A DNA stretch of 64,000 nucleotides, from contig NZ_JSYP01000011.1 in the NCBI RefSeq assembly GCF_000813005.1, positions 62,001-126,000 of the forward strand. The letters are read 5' to 3'. This document shows, piece after piece, positions 51,842 to 61,431 of this stretch (position 1 is the first letter of the stretch; every line of letters begins with the position of its first letter). The DNA comes from Flavobacterium sp. KMS (GTDB taxonomy: Bacteria > Bacteroidota > Bacteroidia > Flavobacteriales > Flavobacteriaceae). A model generated the notes under the pieces. It did no database searches and was not told the origin of the DNA. It worked only from the letters and a program-made list of their open reading frames with translations. Made by a program: the position numbers and the translations under genes.

Positions 51842-54238
51842 TTATTGCGGTGTGATTGCAGTTGGTTTTAAGCTATCTTTTACAACTTTTAAACTGTCTT
51901 GAGCAACGGTTGTTGTTTCGGGAGTGTCTAAAACTACTTTCGAAGGTTTTATTTTTTCTTTAATTACAACAGCATCGTTTAATACAAAAGGAGTTGGCAT
52001 CATCCAGGAAGCTCTTTTCTCGACCTTAAGTAATGGATTAGTCAATAAATCAAACGAACTTTCTATTAAAGTCATGTCGAAAACTGTTTTTGCATCGATG
52101 CTAAATTGCATTACAAGCGGTTCATTGTTCACCACATAATAACTTAAAACTTTAGCGCCTTTTCGTTCCAGTTGGCTTCCTTTTTGTCCAAGAGGTGCTG
52201 TACCGTTTGCTTTAAAATTATTGAAAGCCATTTTTGGATCTCCAAAAATATCATAACGATTTACGTTTCTGTTAGGCGTAATTTTAATTTTTAAGAACCT
52301 TGTATTTCCTCTCACACTATCTTGTAGAAAAGCAATTGTAGGTTTTGCCAATGCTATTTTTGGAGCATCTGCGCTATAGGTAAACCCAGAGCTGTATTTG
52401 CTAAATAGCGGAAGGTTGTTTAAGGCAATAGCATCTTTTGGGTCTTGCCCTAAATATTTTTGAGTCCATTCGTCTAGGTTAACATCATAAGTTGTCCATT
52501 TAGACTTGTCCGTATCTGCATTATATACATACAACAAACTATTCGATTTTGCTTTGCCATTTTCATATCCAGAAGTATAACCACCCCATGCAAAACAACC
52601 AATCGAAGCGATAAGAAAGAACAATGCCCAAATTCCTTTTCTTATAAATGTACCAAAAATAGGAAGTAATAACCCGAAAGTTAGTGCAGTAAGAATAGCA
52701 CTTCCAAAAAGTACTTTTAATCCTAAACCTATTGGAAACATTTGGATAAAAGGCGCAATAATCAACAAAGCAGGAATGCTGAATAATAGACTAACGAATA
52801 AATTTACTCTTTGAGTAATTATATAAGCTGCAAATAAGATTAACCCAAAGTAAACAGGAATGATTAAAAATCCTGCACCTTTTAAGCTATTTGCTAATAA
52901 ACCATTAATAACAATCCATAAAAATAAAGGAGCTACATAATGACTAATTGTAACTTTTGTATCAGAGAAACTATTGTAAAATGAAAAACAAATAGCGATT
53001 GTCAATAAGACAAAGGCAGAAATGTAAGCATGACCGTTATACGTAAAACCGTTTAGCAAGTCGTTATACTGCGGATAAATTTGTAATATTAACTTCCAGC
53101 CCAGGAAAGTAACAAGTCCGGCAACAATTATTGCACCAAGCAAAGGGATAAAACCTCTAAACATGTCACTAAATGTGATAATTCTTTTTGCTTTTCCTAT
53201 AAAAATCAAGAATATAAAAAGCCCTAATGCAATAAGAGTTATTGGTAAAACCCATGAAAAAGGATAATTTATAAACGTAAACGGAATGGTGAAATAAACA
53301 AAATCCTCAGTAGTTGGAGCGTGATTTAAGTCGCTGTTAGAGAAGTATTTCAGCAAAGGCATTAAGTAACTACCTTGGTGTGTTAGGCTAGTTTTGTTTA
53401 AATGAGCAAGGTCATCCTGTTGCGTATGATAATTAAAATGGTCATCTATAAAAGCAAAATTAAAACCCTGAATATTACCTTGTTCTCTAAAAACAGTTAA
53501 ATCGGTATCATTAGGTAACATCTTATAAATGCTGTACATAAGCGAGTTCGATACAGGATAAGTAGTTTTTGCTTCGGCAAATTCTTTAACCATCTCAGCA
53601 TTTCCGCTGTTAGTTTCCATTAGCATATAACTTGGTCCAGACGTACCACGAGCTTCAAAGTTTATAACCAAACCTACATCTTTAGCCCATTTATGTTGTG
53701 TTACAAAAAGAGCAGCACCGTTTAAACCTAATTCTTCGGCATCGGTAAAAAGGATAATAATATCATTTTTATGTTTTTCTTTACTGTACAAAAAGGCGCG
53801 AACACCTTCTAGAATCGTTGCAACACCCGATGCATCGTCGCTTGCACCATGCGAGAAAGAATGCGGAGCACTATCATAATGAGATAATAATAACAACGCT
53901 TTGCTATTGTTAGACCCTTTTATGCGGGCCATAATATTTTTAGATTTTACCAGATTTCCCCAGTCACTCATTGTAAAACCTTCCTGAACAGAAGTTTCAA
54001 GACCTAGTTCCTTTAGTTCAGATTCGATATATTGTGCTACTACTTCATGATTTGCCGAACCGACATAATGAGGTTCCTGAGCAATTTCTTTAACGTGAGC
54101 CAAAGCTCTATCGGTCGAAAATTCGGCAAGAGCTTCTTCACCCTTAGAAACCCATTGTGGTTTAAGAGTGACATAAACAAAAGCTAGTACGGCAAGTATG
54201 CCTAGAATAGATAAGATGGAGGGAATGGTTTTTTTCAT
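51842..54238 (-). CDS. Membrane-bound M28 family peptidase
   Basis: A 798-residue zinc exopeptidase. An N-terminal helix (about 6-25) anchors the periplasmic M28 domain (40-310): metal ligands H120 (LLSHYDS), bridging D134 (GASDDASG), catalytic E168 with E169 (TDAEELG), and the final His in the HYHT-type segment (DHFNYHTQQDDL). Then come about eight membrane helices (330-610) and a second soluble domain that ends in a Pro/Thr/Lys-rich tail. It probably removes N-terminal residues from peptides; homologues occur across Bacteroidota. It is 17 bp after the zinc-ribbon gene. Confidence 0.9.
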   Translation of the reverse strand: MKKTIPSILSILGILAVLAFVYVTLKPQWVSKGEEALAEFSTDRALAHVKEIAQEPHYVGSANHEVVAQYIESELKELGLETSVQEGFTMSDWGNLVKSKNIMARIKGSNNSKALLLLSHYDSAPHSFSHGASDDASGVATILEGVRAFLYSKEKHKNDIIILFTDAEELGLNGAALFVTQHKWAKDVGLVINFEARGTSGPSYMLMETNSGNAEMVKEFAEAKTTYPVSNSLMYSIYKMLPNDTDLTVFREQGNIQGFNFAFIDDHFNYHTQQDDLAHLNKTSLTHQGSYLMPLLKYFSNSDLNHAPTTEDFVYFTIPFTFINYPFSWVLPITLIALGLFIFLIFIGKAKRIITFSDMFRGFIPLLGAIIVAGLVTFLGWKLILQIYPQYNDLLNGFTYNGHAYISAFVLLTIAICFSFYNSFSDTKVTISHYVAPLFLWIVINGLLANSLKGAGFLIIPVYFGLILFAAYIITQRVNLFVSLLFSIPALLIIAPFIQMFPIGLGLKVLFGSAILTALTFGLLLPIFGTFIRKGIWALFFLIASIGCFAWGGYTSGYENGKAKSNSLLYVYNADTDKSKWTTYDVNLDEWTQKYLGQDPKDAIALNNLPLFSKYSSGFTYSADAPKIALAKPTIAFLQDSVRGNTRFLKIKITPNRNVNRYDIFGDPKMAFNNFKANGTAPLGQKGSQLERKGAKVLSYYVVNNEPLVMQFSIDAKTVFDMTLIESSFDLLTNPLLKVEKRASWMMPTPFVLNDAVVIKEKIKPSKVVLDTPETTTVAQDSLKVVKDSLKPTAITPQ

Positions 54239-54255
54239 GTGGTATTTTTGGGGGG

Positions 54256-54603
54256 CTAGAGTTCTTTTTTAACAAGCAAAAAATAATCGTTTTCCAAAGA
54301 ACGGTATCCTTGGTCATATAAAAAATAGTAGGTATTTCCGGTTTTAGTGTCCATAATATTGGTGAAAAAATCAAAATCAAAACCCTTACTAAGCATTTTA
54401 TCTCTTGTAGCTTTTGATTTTCCGTCGGGATTTAACTCCAATAATATGCGATAGTTTTTGCGTAATTTATTATTTACGTTACGCATAAAATTAGTACTAT
54501 CCTTGTTTATTTTATTATTATAGGCATTCCGACAACTGTCAGAGCAGAATTTTTTATCCTCTCGACCTACAATTTTTTCAGAGCATTCCAAGCATGTTTT
54601 CAT
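54256..54603 (-). CDS. Small zinc-ribbon protein (DUF2116-like)
   Basis: A 115-residue cytosolic protein. The N-terminus is a four-cysteine zinc ribbon, C4-L-E-C7 and C20 with C24 (KKFCSDSCRNAYNN). A basic helical part and a short beta region follow (FFTNIMDTKTGNTYYFLYDQGYR). It probably binds nucleic acid or protein; function unknown. The gene precedes the M28 peptidase gene by 17 bp on the same strand, so both may be transcribed together. The C-terminus runs into SLENDYFLLVKKEL. Confidence 0.75.
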   Translation of the reverse strand: MKTCLECSEKIVGREDKKFCSDSCRNAYNNKINKDSTNFMRNVNNKLRKNYRILLELNPDGKSKATRDKMLSKGFDFDFFTNIMDTKTGNTYYFLYDQGYRSLENDYFLLVKKEL

Positions 54604-54778
54604 GGATTCACTTTTTTATATTAAACAGCTCAATTACTTTGTTATTATGAGCGAGTCAATAGCTTTTATTTGTTAACATCGTTCCTGCTTTCGCCTTTAT
54701 CTCTCCACTACGTTACGAGGATATCGGCTCTATCAGGGCTAATGGGGATAATTGTTTTTCTTACCAATCCTGATATTC

Positions 54779-56308
54779 TTATGGATTTAATTTCTTAATT
54801 TCATATAAATCATGTCGGCGGTCTTTTAAAATTCGTACGCTACCATGCTCATGAATATCTTTTAACAAATCCAGATCTACATCTACAATCAATGTCATTT
54901 CCGTATTAGGAGTTGCTTCAGCTTTAATTCCGTTACTAGGAAAAGCAAAATCCGAAGGCGTAAAAACAGCCGCTTGCGCATATTGTATATCCATATTGTT
55001 CACCTTAGGCAAATTACCAACACAACCCGCAATAGCAACATAACATTCGTTTTCTATCGCTCTGGCTTGTGCACAATGTTTTACCCTAACATACGCATTT
55101 TGAGTATCAGTCAAGAATGGAACAAACAAAATATTCATACCCTCGTCAGACATAATTCTTGAAACCTCAGGAAACTCAACATCATAACAAATCAGGATTC
55201 CTATTTTACCACAATCAGTATCAAAGGTTTTAATCTCCGAGCCACCTTTCATTCCCCAATGCTGTACTTCGTTGGGCGTTATGTGTATTTTGCTATACAT
55301 TTCGGATGTTCCGTCACGTTTACACAAAAAACCAACATTATATAAATTACCGTTTTCCATATACGGCATACTACCCGTAATAATATTGATGTTATAAGAA
55401 ATAGCAAATTCCTGAAAACGCTTACGAATCGGGTCCGAATGTCTGGCTAATTCGCGTATCGCTTCGGCTTCAGATAAATGATTATAATCCGCCATAAGAG
55501 GCGCAATAAAGAGTTCAGGGAACAAAGCAAAATCACTTCCATAACCCGAAACTACATCTATAAAAAATTCCGATTGCTCAAAAAGAGCTTCAATATTATT
55601 AAGTTGGCGCATTTGCCATTGAATCAGTCCAAGGCGAATAATGCTTTTGTCGAGATTAATTAATTTCGGACTTTCATCATAATAAACATTATTCCATTCC
55701 AGAAGCACAGCAAATTCCATCGAAGCTTCGTCGCCCTCCAGATAATTTTTCATGATTCGGATAACGTGGAAATCGTTACTCAATTGAAACGAAAGGACAG
55801 GGTCGTGTAGTTCTTTATGTTTTACTTTATCAATATAATTTTTCGGGCTTAGTTTCTTGGCGTGTTGTGCGTAATTTGGAATTCGACCAGCAAAAACAAT
55901 TGCTTTTAAGTTAAGTTGCTCGCATAATTCTTTTCTGGCATCATATAAACGTCTTCCTAAACGTAAACCACGATAATTAGGATGAATAAAGACATCAATC
56001 CCGTATAAGATTTCTCCGTTTTTATTATGGGTCGAAAACGTATAGTTTCCTACTACCTGGAGATAATTATGTTTTTTATCAACTAATTTTTCATCGACAA
56101 TCAGCGATAATGCTGACCCTACCACTTTTCCATCAACAAGAATCACTAATTGACCTTCAGGAAAAATTTCGAGTAATTTCTCAATATGCTCTACCCTCCA
56201 GTAAGAATCGGCCATGGCAGGATAGGATTCTACCATAGAGTTTTTCAACTGTTTGTAGTCCTCAAATTCTAAATTTCGTAATTCTACTTTATTGATTTTG
56301 GCCTGCAT
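54779..56308 (-). CDS. GNAT-nitrilase fusion (carbon-nitrogen hydrolase)
   Basis: A 509-residue two-domain enzyme. Residues 1-215 are a GNAT acetyltransferase, with acetyl-CoA loop HPNYRGLRLGRRLYDARKE at 109-127. Residues 222-509 are a nitrilase-type amidohydrolase with the triad E265 (FPELF), K340 (YSKIHITP) and C374 (LICYDVEFPE). Fusions of this order are known but their substrate is not. One domain could remove or add an acyl group on the same amide. The start gives a normal GNAT N-terminus. It stands alone. Confidence 0.92.
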   Translation of the reverse strand: MQAKINKVELRNLEFEDYKQLKNSMVESYPAMADSYWRVEHIEKLLEIFPEGQLVILVDGKVVGSALSLIVDEKLVDKKHNYLQVVGNYTFSTHNKNGEILYGIDVFIHPNYRGLRLGRRLYDARKELCEQLNLKAIVFAGRIPNYAQHAKKLSPKNYIDKVKHKELHDPVLSFQLSNDFHVIRIMKNYLEGDEASMEFAVLLEWNNVYYDESPKLINLDKSIIRLGLIQWQMRQLNNIEALFEQSEFFIDVVSGYGSDFALFPELFIAPLMADYNHLSEAEAIRELARHSDPIRKRFQEFAISYNINIITGSMPYMENGNLYNVGFLCKRDGTSEMYSKIHITPNEVQHWGMKGGSEIKTFDTDCGKIGILICYDVEFPEVSRIMSDEGMNILFVPFLTDTQNAYVRVKHCAQARAIENECYVAIAGCVGNLPKVNNMDIQYAQAAVFTPSDFAFPSNGIKAEATPNTEMTLIVDVDLDLLKDIHEHGSVRILKDRRHDLYEIKKLNP

Positions 56309-56478
56309 AATGTGAGATTTTCCTCAAATATAATGAATTATTCCCATTTACAAACGCTTACAAGTAGTTACAACCGAAAGTAAATAGTTACCAACCGATT
56401 AACGATACCTACTTGTCGCAACTTTGCCTTGTTGATTTGAGAGACATATCAATATAAAATATTTAAAACATACACGCC

Positions 56479-56814
56479 ATGAGTACATTAAGAAACAAAG
56501 TACAGTTAGTAGGAAACGTAGGAAACGATCCAGAAATTAAAAACCTTGAAGGAGGTAAAAAGTTAGCCAATTTAGTAATTGCTACAAATGAAAGATACAC
56601 TAATAGCAATGGGGAAAAAGTAGAGCAAACCGAATGGCACCGTCTTGTTGCCTGGGGAAAAACGGCCGAGATTATCGAGAAATATGTGGTTAAGGGAAAA
56701 GAAATTGCTGTTGAAGGGAAATTAACACATAGAAGTTACGATGATAAAAACGGAGAAAAACGTTTTATAACCGAAGTCGTTATAACCGAACTACTTTTAT
56801 TAGGAAACAAATAG
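56479..56814 (+). CDS. ssb: Short single-stranded DNA-binding protein
   Basis: A 111-residue OB-fold protein: LRNKVQLVGNVGNDPE opens, then TEWHRLVAWGKTAEII and GKEIAVEGKLTHRSYDD, as in bacterial SSB. It ends straight after the OB fold at LLLLGNK, so the disordered linker and acidic tip (such as DDDIPF) used to recruit repair proteins are absent. Thus it is likely a secondary SSB, perhaps for natural transformation or a plasmid-type role, with the main SSB elsewhere. A -7-like caactttg lies 60 bp upstream. Confidence 0.92.
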   Translation: MSTLRNKVQLVGNVGNDPEIKNLEGGKKLANLVIATNERYTNSNGEKVEQTEWHRLVAWGKTAEIIEKYVVKGKEIAVEGKLTHRSYDDKNGEKRFITEVVITELLLLGNK

Positions 56815-57578
56815 CTTACACATTAATTACTTAAAAGTTCCGTGAAATGATTTTCATGGGACTTTTTTTAGCTCTAAATTCTGTTTATTATTTCAGAAAA
56901 CTTTTTAAACAAAATACTACATCAAATACTACATCTATGACATTTTTAGGGGCAGATTTTAATCATTTCTTTCCATTTACCTGAAAAAAGAGAAAACCAC
57001 TAATCTGGGATAAATCGTACATATAAAATAAGAATTATAGTTTACATAGCGATTAATTCGCTTTTATTAAGGTTTCATATTTAAAAATGAAACGAAAAAA
57101 GCAATTTTTTTGACGTTCCATTTTATAAAATGAAACGAAGGATAGCTCATCTTAGACATGTTGCTCTTTTTTAATATTTAATTTTGATTGCCTTATGATA
57201 ATTTTAAGAAAATTCTTGTTTCATATTTTTCAATGAATTGCAAACTAGTAATGTACGTTTTTGGTTTTATTATTTAGGTATCTAACGATAGATGTAATAG
57301 TAAACAGGATTTTACAAAAGCTTAAATGCGATGAATGAGAAATCAAAATCAAGAATTAATAATCAAAATAGTAGTAGGCCTTATTTAAGCATATACAAGT
57401 TTATTTATATACGCTTTTATGTAACCAATTTTTACTAAGGTTACAAAGCGATGATATTAAAGAAGTAAAATAAATGTTGAACATATTTATCCCTTAAGTG
57501 ACTTGTTAAATAGGGCTTAGGTTCACATTTTTAGTATTTATAAAGCAACAAGGATTATTAACAAATTTTATTATTATT
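56815..57578. other. Long non-coding gap before the sulfatase gene
   Basis: 764 bp without a gene. It begins with a terminator at 56833-56869. Then the direct repeat aatactacatcaaatactacatc is at about 56912-56937. Next come two similar motifs (aaaatgaaacga, near 57085 and 57127) and very AT-rich DNA. The minus strand near 56975 reads GKWKEMIKIC before a stop, too short to call a gene end. The sulfatase promoter is presumably in the right 150 bp but has no clean box. Confidence 0.5.
56833..56869 (+). terminator. Terminator of ssb
   Basis: Stem aaaagttccgtgaaa / ttcatgggactttt (with G-U pairs), T-run. Confidence 0.7.
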
Positions 57579-59258
57579 ATGAAACAATTATTTAACAAGT
57601 GTGGATTAAAAGGCGCAATATTAGTTTTTGCGGCAGGATGTCTTGCAGTACCCCAGCTGGAAGCTCAAAACAGTAAAAAGCCCAACGTTCTTATACTTTG
57701 GGGAGATGATATTGGTACTACCAATATAAGCGCGTATAGTGATGGTCTAATGGGATATACTACCCCTAATATTGATCGTCTGGCAAACGAAGGATTACGT
57801 TTTTTACATTATTATGGAGAACAAAGCTGTACTGCGGGTCGTGCAGCATTCTTAACAGGACAGCATGGTCTTCGTACTGGGCTTACAAAAGTAGGTTTCC
57901 CGGGAGCACCAATGGGTATGAGCCAACTTGATCCATCTATTGGAGGCATTATGAAAAACTTAGGGTATGTTACAGGACAGTTTGGTAAAAATCACGTAGG
58001 AGATCGTAATGAAAGTTTACCGACAGTAAATGGTTTTGATGAATTCTTTGGAAATTTGTATCACTTAAATGCTGAAGAAGAACCAGAATTGCCAGATTAT
58101 CCTAAAGACCCTGCCTATTTGAAAAAATTTGGTCCTAGAGGAGTACTAAAATGTACAGCAACAAATTCAGATGATGCAACCACTGATCCACGATTTGGCA
58201 GAGTTGGAAAACAAAGAATAGAAGATACAGGCCCTCTTACTAAAAAAAGAATGGAGACAATAGATGACGAAACATCTGCTGCTGCAATTGATTTTATAAA
58301 AAGACAAACGGCTGCAGGAAAACCATTTTTCTGTTGGTTCAATGCTACACGTATGCACCTTCGTACACACGTTAGAGCAGAACATAGAGGAAAATATACT
58401 CATGGAGATAGTGAATATATTGATGGTATGATTGAACACGATTTAACTATTGGAGATATCTTAAAAGCATTGGATGATTTAGGAATCGCTGATAATACAA
58501 TTGTAGTTTATTCTACAGATAATGGTCCTCACATGAATACATGGCCTGATGGTGCAATGACCCCTTTTCGCTCTGAAAAAAATACTAACTGGGAAGGTGC
58601 ATTTCGTGTTCCATGTTTAGTACGTTGGCCAGGAGTAATTAAACCAGGACAAGTTACAACTGAATTAATGTCTCACAATGACTGGATTCCAACTTTAGCA
58701 TCAATTGTCGGTGAGCCAGATTTAACTAATAAACTTTTAAAGGGTTATAATGCAAACGGAAAAACGTACAAAGTGCATTTAGATGGTTTTGATCAAAGTA
58801 ACTTTTTACGAGGCAAAATACAAAAAAGTGCCAGAGACAAATTCTTTTATACAGATGATGATGGCTTATTGGTTGGTTTGAGAGAAGGTGATTATAAATA
58901 TGTTTTTGCAGAACAACGTTTGGGAGGTACGATGGGAGTTTGGGCAGAACCTTTTACTAAACTGCGCCTACAAAAAATATTCAATTTGTACCAAGATCCT
59001 TTTGAAAGAGCAGATATCACTTCGAATAGTTTTTGGGAGTGGCAGTTGAATCACGTTCAGCTAATGTATGGCGCAATACAAGATGTAGTTGTATTTGCAG
59101 AAACATTTAAAGATTATCCTCCAAGATCAATTCCGCCGAGCTTCTCAGCCTATACAATTATGGAAGAGGCAATGAAAGATATTAAAGCACAGAAATATAT
59201 TGAGAAGAATGTACTTCCTAAATTACAAGAGGATGAAGCAGCATCAAAAAAGAAATAA
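57579..59258 (+). CDS. Sulfatase (arylsulfatase family)
   Basis: A 559-residue exported sulfatase that hydrolyses sulfate esters. The signal peptide ends about LEAQ. Calcium ligands are in LILWGDDIGTTN (D43, D44). The formylglycine site is C84-T-A-G-R88, a C-x-A-x-R form: the Pro of the usual C-x-P-x-R is Ala, which suits radical-SAM maturases as well as or better than oxygen-type ones. The C-terminal region has VVYSTDNGPHMNTWPDGAMTPF (shortened: STDNGPH) for further metal and sulfate binding. It leads the block of envelope genes; an internal hairpin follows it. Confidence 0.93.
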   Translation: MKQLFNKCGLKGAILVFAAGCLAVPQLEAQNSKKPNVLILWGDDIGTTNISAYSDGLMGYTTPNIDRLANEGLRFLHYYGEQSCTAGRAAFLTGQHGLRTGLTKVGFPGAPMGMSQLDPSIGGIMKNLGYVTGQFGKNHVGDRNESLPTVNGFDEFFGNLYHLNAEEEPELPDYPKDPAYLKKFGPRGVLKCTATNSDDATTDPRFGRVGKQRIEDTGPLTKKRMETIDDETSAAAIDFIKRQTAAGKPFFCWFNATRMHLRTHVRAEHRGKYTHGDSEYIDGMIEHDLTIGDILKALDDLGIADNTIVVYSTDNGPHMNTWPDGAMTPFRSEKNTNWEGAFRVPCLVRWPGVIKPGQVTTELMSHNDWIPTLASIVGEPDLTNKLLKGYNANGKTYKVHLDGFDQSNFLRGKIQKSARDKFFYTDDDGLLVGLREGDYKYVFAEQRLGGTMGVWAEPFTKLRLQKIFNLYQDPFERADITSNSFWEWQLNHVQLMYGAIQDVVVFAETFKDYPPRSIPPSFSAYTIMEEAMKDIKAQKYIEKNVLPKLQEDEAASKKK

Positions 59259-59270
59259 TAATACTTTAAG

Positions 59271-59303
59271 GAAACAGGATTTTAAATAGTCCTGTTTCTT
59301 TTC
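59271..59303 (+). terminator. Hairpin between sulfatase and HAD genes
   Basis: Stem gaaacagga / tcctgtttc with a 10-nt loop, followed by TTTTC. It is a terminator or attenuator, so the HAD gene may have its own promoter or be read partly through. Confidence 0.6.
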
Positions 59304-59320
59304 ACTTAAATAGTATCATC

Positions 59321-60337
59321 ATGTATAGAAAAATATATATAGTACCCCTGTTTTTATTATTGCTTGTTTCTTGTAAAAAAACTGATACTGTTACAAGTAT
59401 TAATTCTAATGACAGTACAACAGTTGTTGCAACAAGTGGTGATCCGTTACCAAGTTGGAATGATGGAAAACTAAAAAAAGACATCATAGCTTATGTTGAG
59501 AAAGTAACTAAGGAAGGAAGCCCCGACTTTATTCCAGTTGAAAGCAGAATTGCAACTTTTGATAATGATGGAACACTTTGGGCTGAAAAGCCATATGTTC
59601 AGGAATTGTTTGCTTTTTACCGTGTTAAAAAAATGGTAGAGGTAAAACCAGAATTGGCTAAAGTGCAACCTTTTAAAGCTGTTGTTGAAAAAGACAAAGA
59701 TTTTTTTGCCAAAGGAGGAGATAAAGCACTTATAGAACTGGTTGCGGCAACTCATACGGGTATGACCGAAGACCAATTTGAGAGTTCAGTTAAGGAATTT
59801 TTCGCTGGAGCAACTTATCCAGGAAAAAATGTTCCGTTGAAACAAATTCGTTATCAACCACAATTGGAGTTATTGAACTACTTACGCGCTAATGGTTTCA
59901 AAACATTTATTGTTACAGGTGGAACTATAGAATTGGTTCGTGCAATCTCAGCCGATTTTTATGGAATCCCTAAAGAACAAGTTGTAGGTACTTCTTTCAA
60001 ATACAAATTTGATGCTGCAACTGGTAATATTACCCGTGAACCAGCTCTTGATTTATTGAACGATAAAGAAGGCAAGCCAGTCGGAATTCAATTGCATATC
60101 GGGCAACGACCTGTATTTGCTTGTGGTAACGAAGGTGGTGCTGGAGATATCGCAATGCTTAAATACACCCAAGGTAACAAATACCCATCTTTTCAATTAT
60201 TAGTAAATCACAATGATTCGATAAGAGAATTTAGTTATCAGGAAAAAGATAATGCATCATTGAATGCTGCTGCAAAAAACAACTGGCATGTGATAAACAT
60301 GAAAGAAGACTGGAAGAAAGTTTTTGCAGACAAATAA
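59321..60337 (+). CDS. HAD-superfamily phosphatase lipoprotein
   Basis: A 338-residue lipoprotein (lipobox LLVSC, C18) with a linker of about 40 residues rich in Ser and Thr, followed by a HAD domain of the phosphoserine-phosphatase-like type. The nucleophile loop is FDNDGTLW with D81 and D83; FIVTGGTIELV gives motif II, and CGNEGGAGDIAMLKY gives the metal motif IV. It is unusual for HAD phosphatases to be exported, so it likely acts on a phosphate ester outside the inner membrane. It is in the same block as the sulfatase. Confidence 0.88.
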   Translation: MYRKIYIVPLFLLLLVSCKKTDTVTSINSNDSTTVVATSGDPLPSWNDGKLKKDIIAYVEKVTKEGSPDFIPVESRIATFDNDGTLWAEKPYVQELFAFYRVKKMVEVKPELAKVQPFKAVVEKDKDFFAKGGDKALIELVAATHTGMTEDQFESSVKEFFAGATYPGKNVPLKQIRYQPQLELLNYLRANGFKTFIVTGGTIELVRAISADFYGIPKEQVVGTSFKYKFDAATGNITREPALDLLNDKEGKPVGIQLHIGQRPVFACGNEGGAGDIAMLKYTQGNKYPSFQLLVNHNDSIREFSYQEKDNASLNAAAKNNWHVINMKEDWKKVFADK

Positions 60338-60364
60338 GTATTGGTTTTGGTTAGGTTTTAAAGC

Positions 60365-60398
60365 GATACAGCTTTTTTGTTTGTTTAAAAGCTGTATC
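60365..60398 (+). other. Stem-loop between HAD and outer-membrane protein genes
   Basis: Perfect stem gatacagctttt / aaaagctgtatc with a 10-nt loop, not followed by a T-run. It could slow decay or regulate the next gene. Confidence 0.5.
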
Positions 60399-60438
60399 CT
60401 TTAATAAGTACAATTAAGGACATTTTAAAATCGAATAT

Positions 60439-61266
60439 ATGAAACGTTTTACCCCATTTCTAAAACTTAAATCAGCATTTATTGTAATAGTAATTTCTTT
60501 AACTCATTTTACAGCAAATGCACAGGAAGAAAAAGCAGGTGCAAGCGCACAAGAACTTGCAGATAAATTGGCAAATCCAGTTGCGAGTCTTATAAGCGTT
60601 CCATTGCAAAATAATCTTAATTATGGTATTGGTCCTTATAATGGATCTAAATATACAGTTAACGTACAACCGGTAATTCCTTTTAAATTAAGTGATAATC
60701 TAAATTTAATTACCCGTTATATAGTTCCAATTGTAGATCAAAGAGATATTACAGGTGAAAATACACATCAATTTGGATTAAGTGATGCAACTGTAACCGC
60801 TTTTTTTGCACCCAAAAGTGAGAAGATTATATGGGGAGTTGGTCCAGCATTTTTAGTTCCAACCGCAACCGATAAGTTTTTAGGAACCGAGAAATTCGGG
60901 GTAGGACCTAGTGTATTAATCATGCATCAGGGAAAAGGACTTTCGGTAGGTTTTCTTGCCAACCAAATATGGTCGGTAGCAGGAAATGAAGACCGCGCCG
61001 ATTTTAATGAATTCTATATACAAGCGTTCCTTTCTCATAGTTTTAAAAGTGGTGCCAGTTTAGGCGCAAATGTAGAAGTAACCCAAAACTGGGAAGGAAA
61101 AACAACAACAATATCTTTCAACCCTTCGATAGGAGCGGTAACAAAATTAGGAAGTCAAGTCGTTCAATTTGCCTTAATGCCATTAATCCCAATAGATGGA
61201 CCATCAGAATCTAAACCAGATTGGGGACTAAGAGCAGTATTGGCTTTTGTTTTTCCAGGTTCATAA
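60439..61266 (+). CDS. Probable outer-membrane beta-barrel protein
   Basis: A 275-residue exported protein: signal peptide ending ANAQ; mature part full of alternating hydrophobic strands (NLITRYIVPIV, TVTAFFAPKSE, GVGPSVLIMHQGKG) and ending with a phenylalanine-rich strand (LRAVLAFVFPGS), as in outer-membrane barrels. A short helical segment (QELADKLANPVASLISVPLQN) follows the signal. It resembles transporter-like barrels of the MetA/phenol-degradation type, but the family is not certain. It lies in the sulfatase-HAD-OMP-DUF2490 block. Confidence 0.8.
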   Translation: MKRFTPFLKLKSAFIVIVISLTHFTANAQEEKAGASAQELADKLANPVASLISVPLQNNLNYGIGPYNGSKYTVNVQPVIPFKLSDNLNLITRYIVPIVDQRDITGENTHQFGLSDATVTAFFAPKSEKIIWGVGPAFLVPTATDKFLGTEKFGVGPSVLIMHQGKGLSVGFLANQIWSVAGNEDRADFNEFYIQAFLSHSFKSGASLGANVEVTQNWEGKTTTISFNPSIGAVTKLGSQVVQFALMPLIPIDGPSESKPDWGLRAVLAFVFPGS

Positions 61267-61323
61267 AAGCATTTTGTATTTTTTACTTGAAAGAAAATAT
61301 CAAAGAAAAAAGAATTCAACTAG

Positions 61324-61431
61324 TTGTCTACTCTCACAGATGCATTTTATTATTTAATCCGAATTTATGGTCCAGACGAATCGATATTAAATGGTACATG
61401 GAAAGCTCCGCAGCCAGAACTTGTGAAATAA
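61324..61431 (+). pseudogene. Remnant of a DUF1254/DUF1214 protein (C-terminus only)
   Basis: A 35-codon frame ending in YYLIRIYGPDE...NGTWKAPQPELVK matches the characteristic end of DUF1214 proteins, where an R-x-Y-G-P motif and W-x-P precede the end. There is an in-frame stop just before it and no upstream half in the preceding 55 bp. The full protein is some 400 residues, so this is a decayed leftover. A longer reading frame across the same DNA in another phase (61221-61442) is a chance frame. Confidence 0.6.

Noticed and set aside
56900..57000. Possible integrase-end or attachment site in the gap before the sulfatase gene
   Set aside because: There is a short direct repeat but no integrase, no tRNA and no second site in the window.
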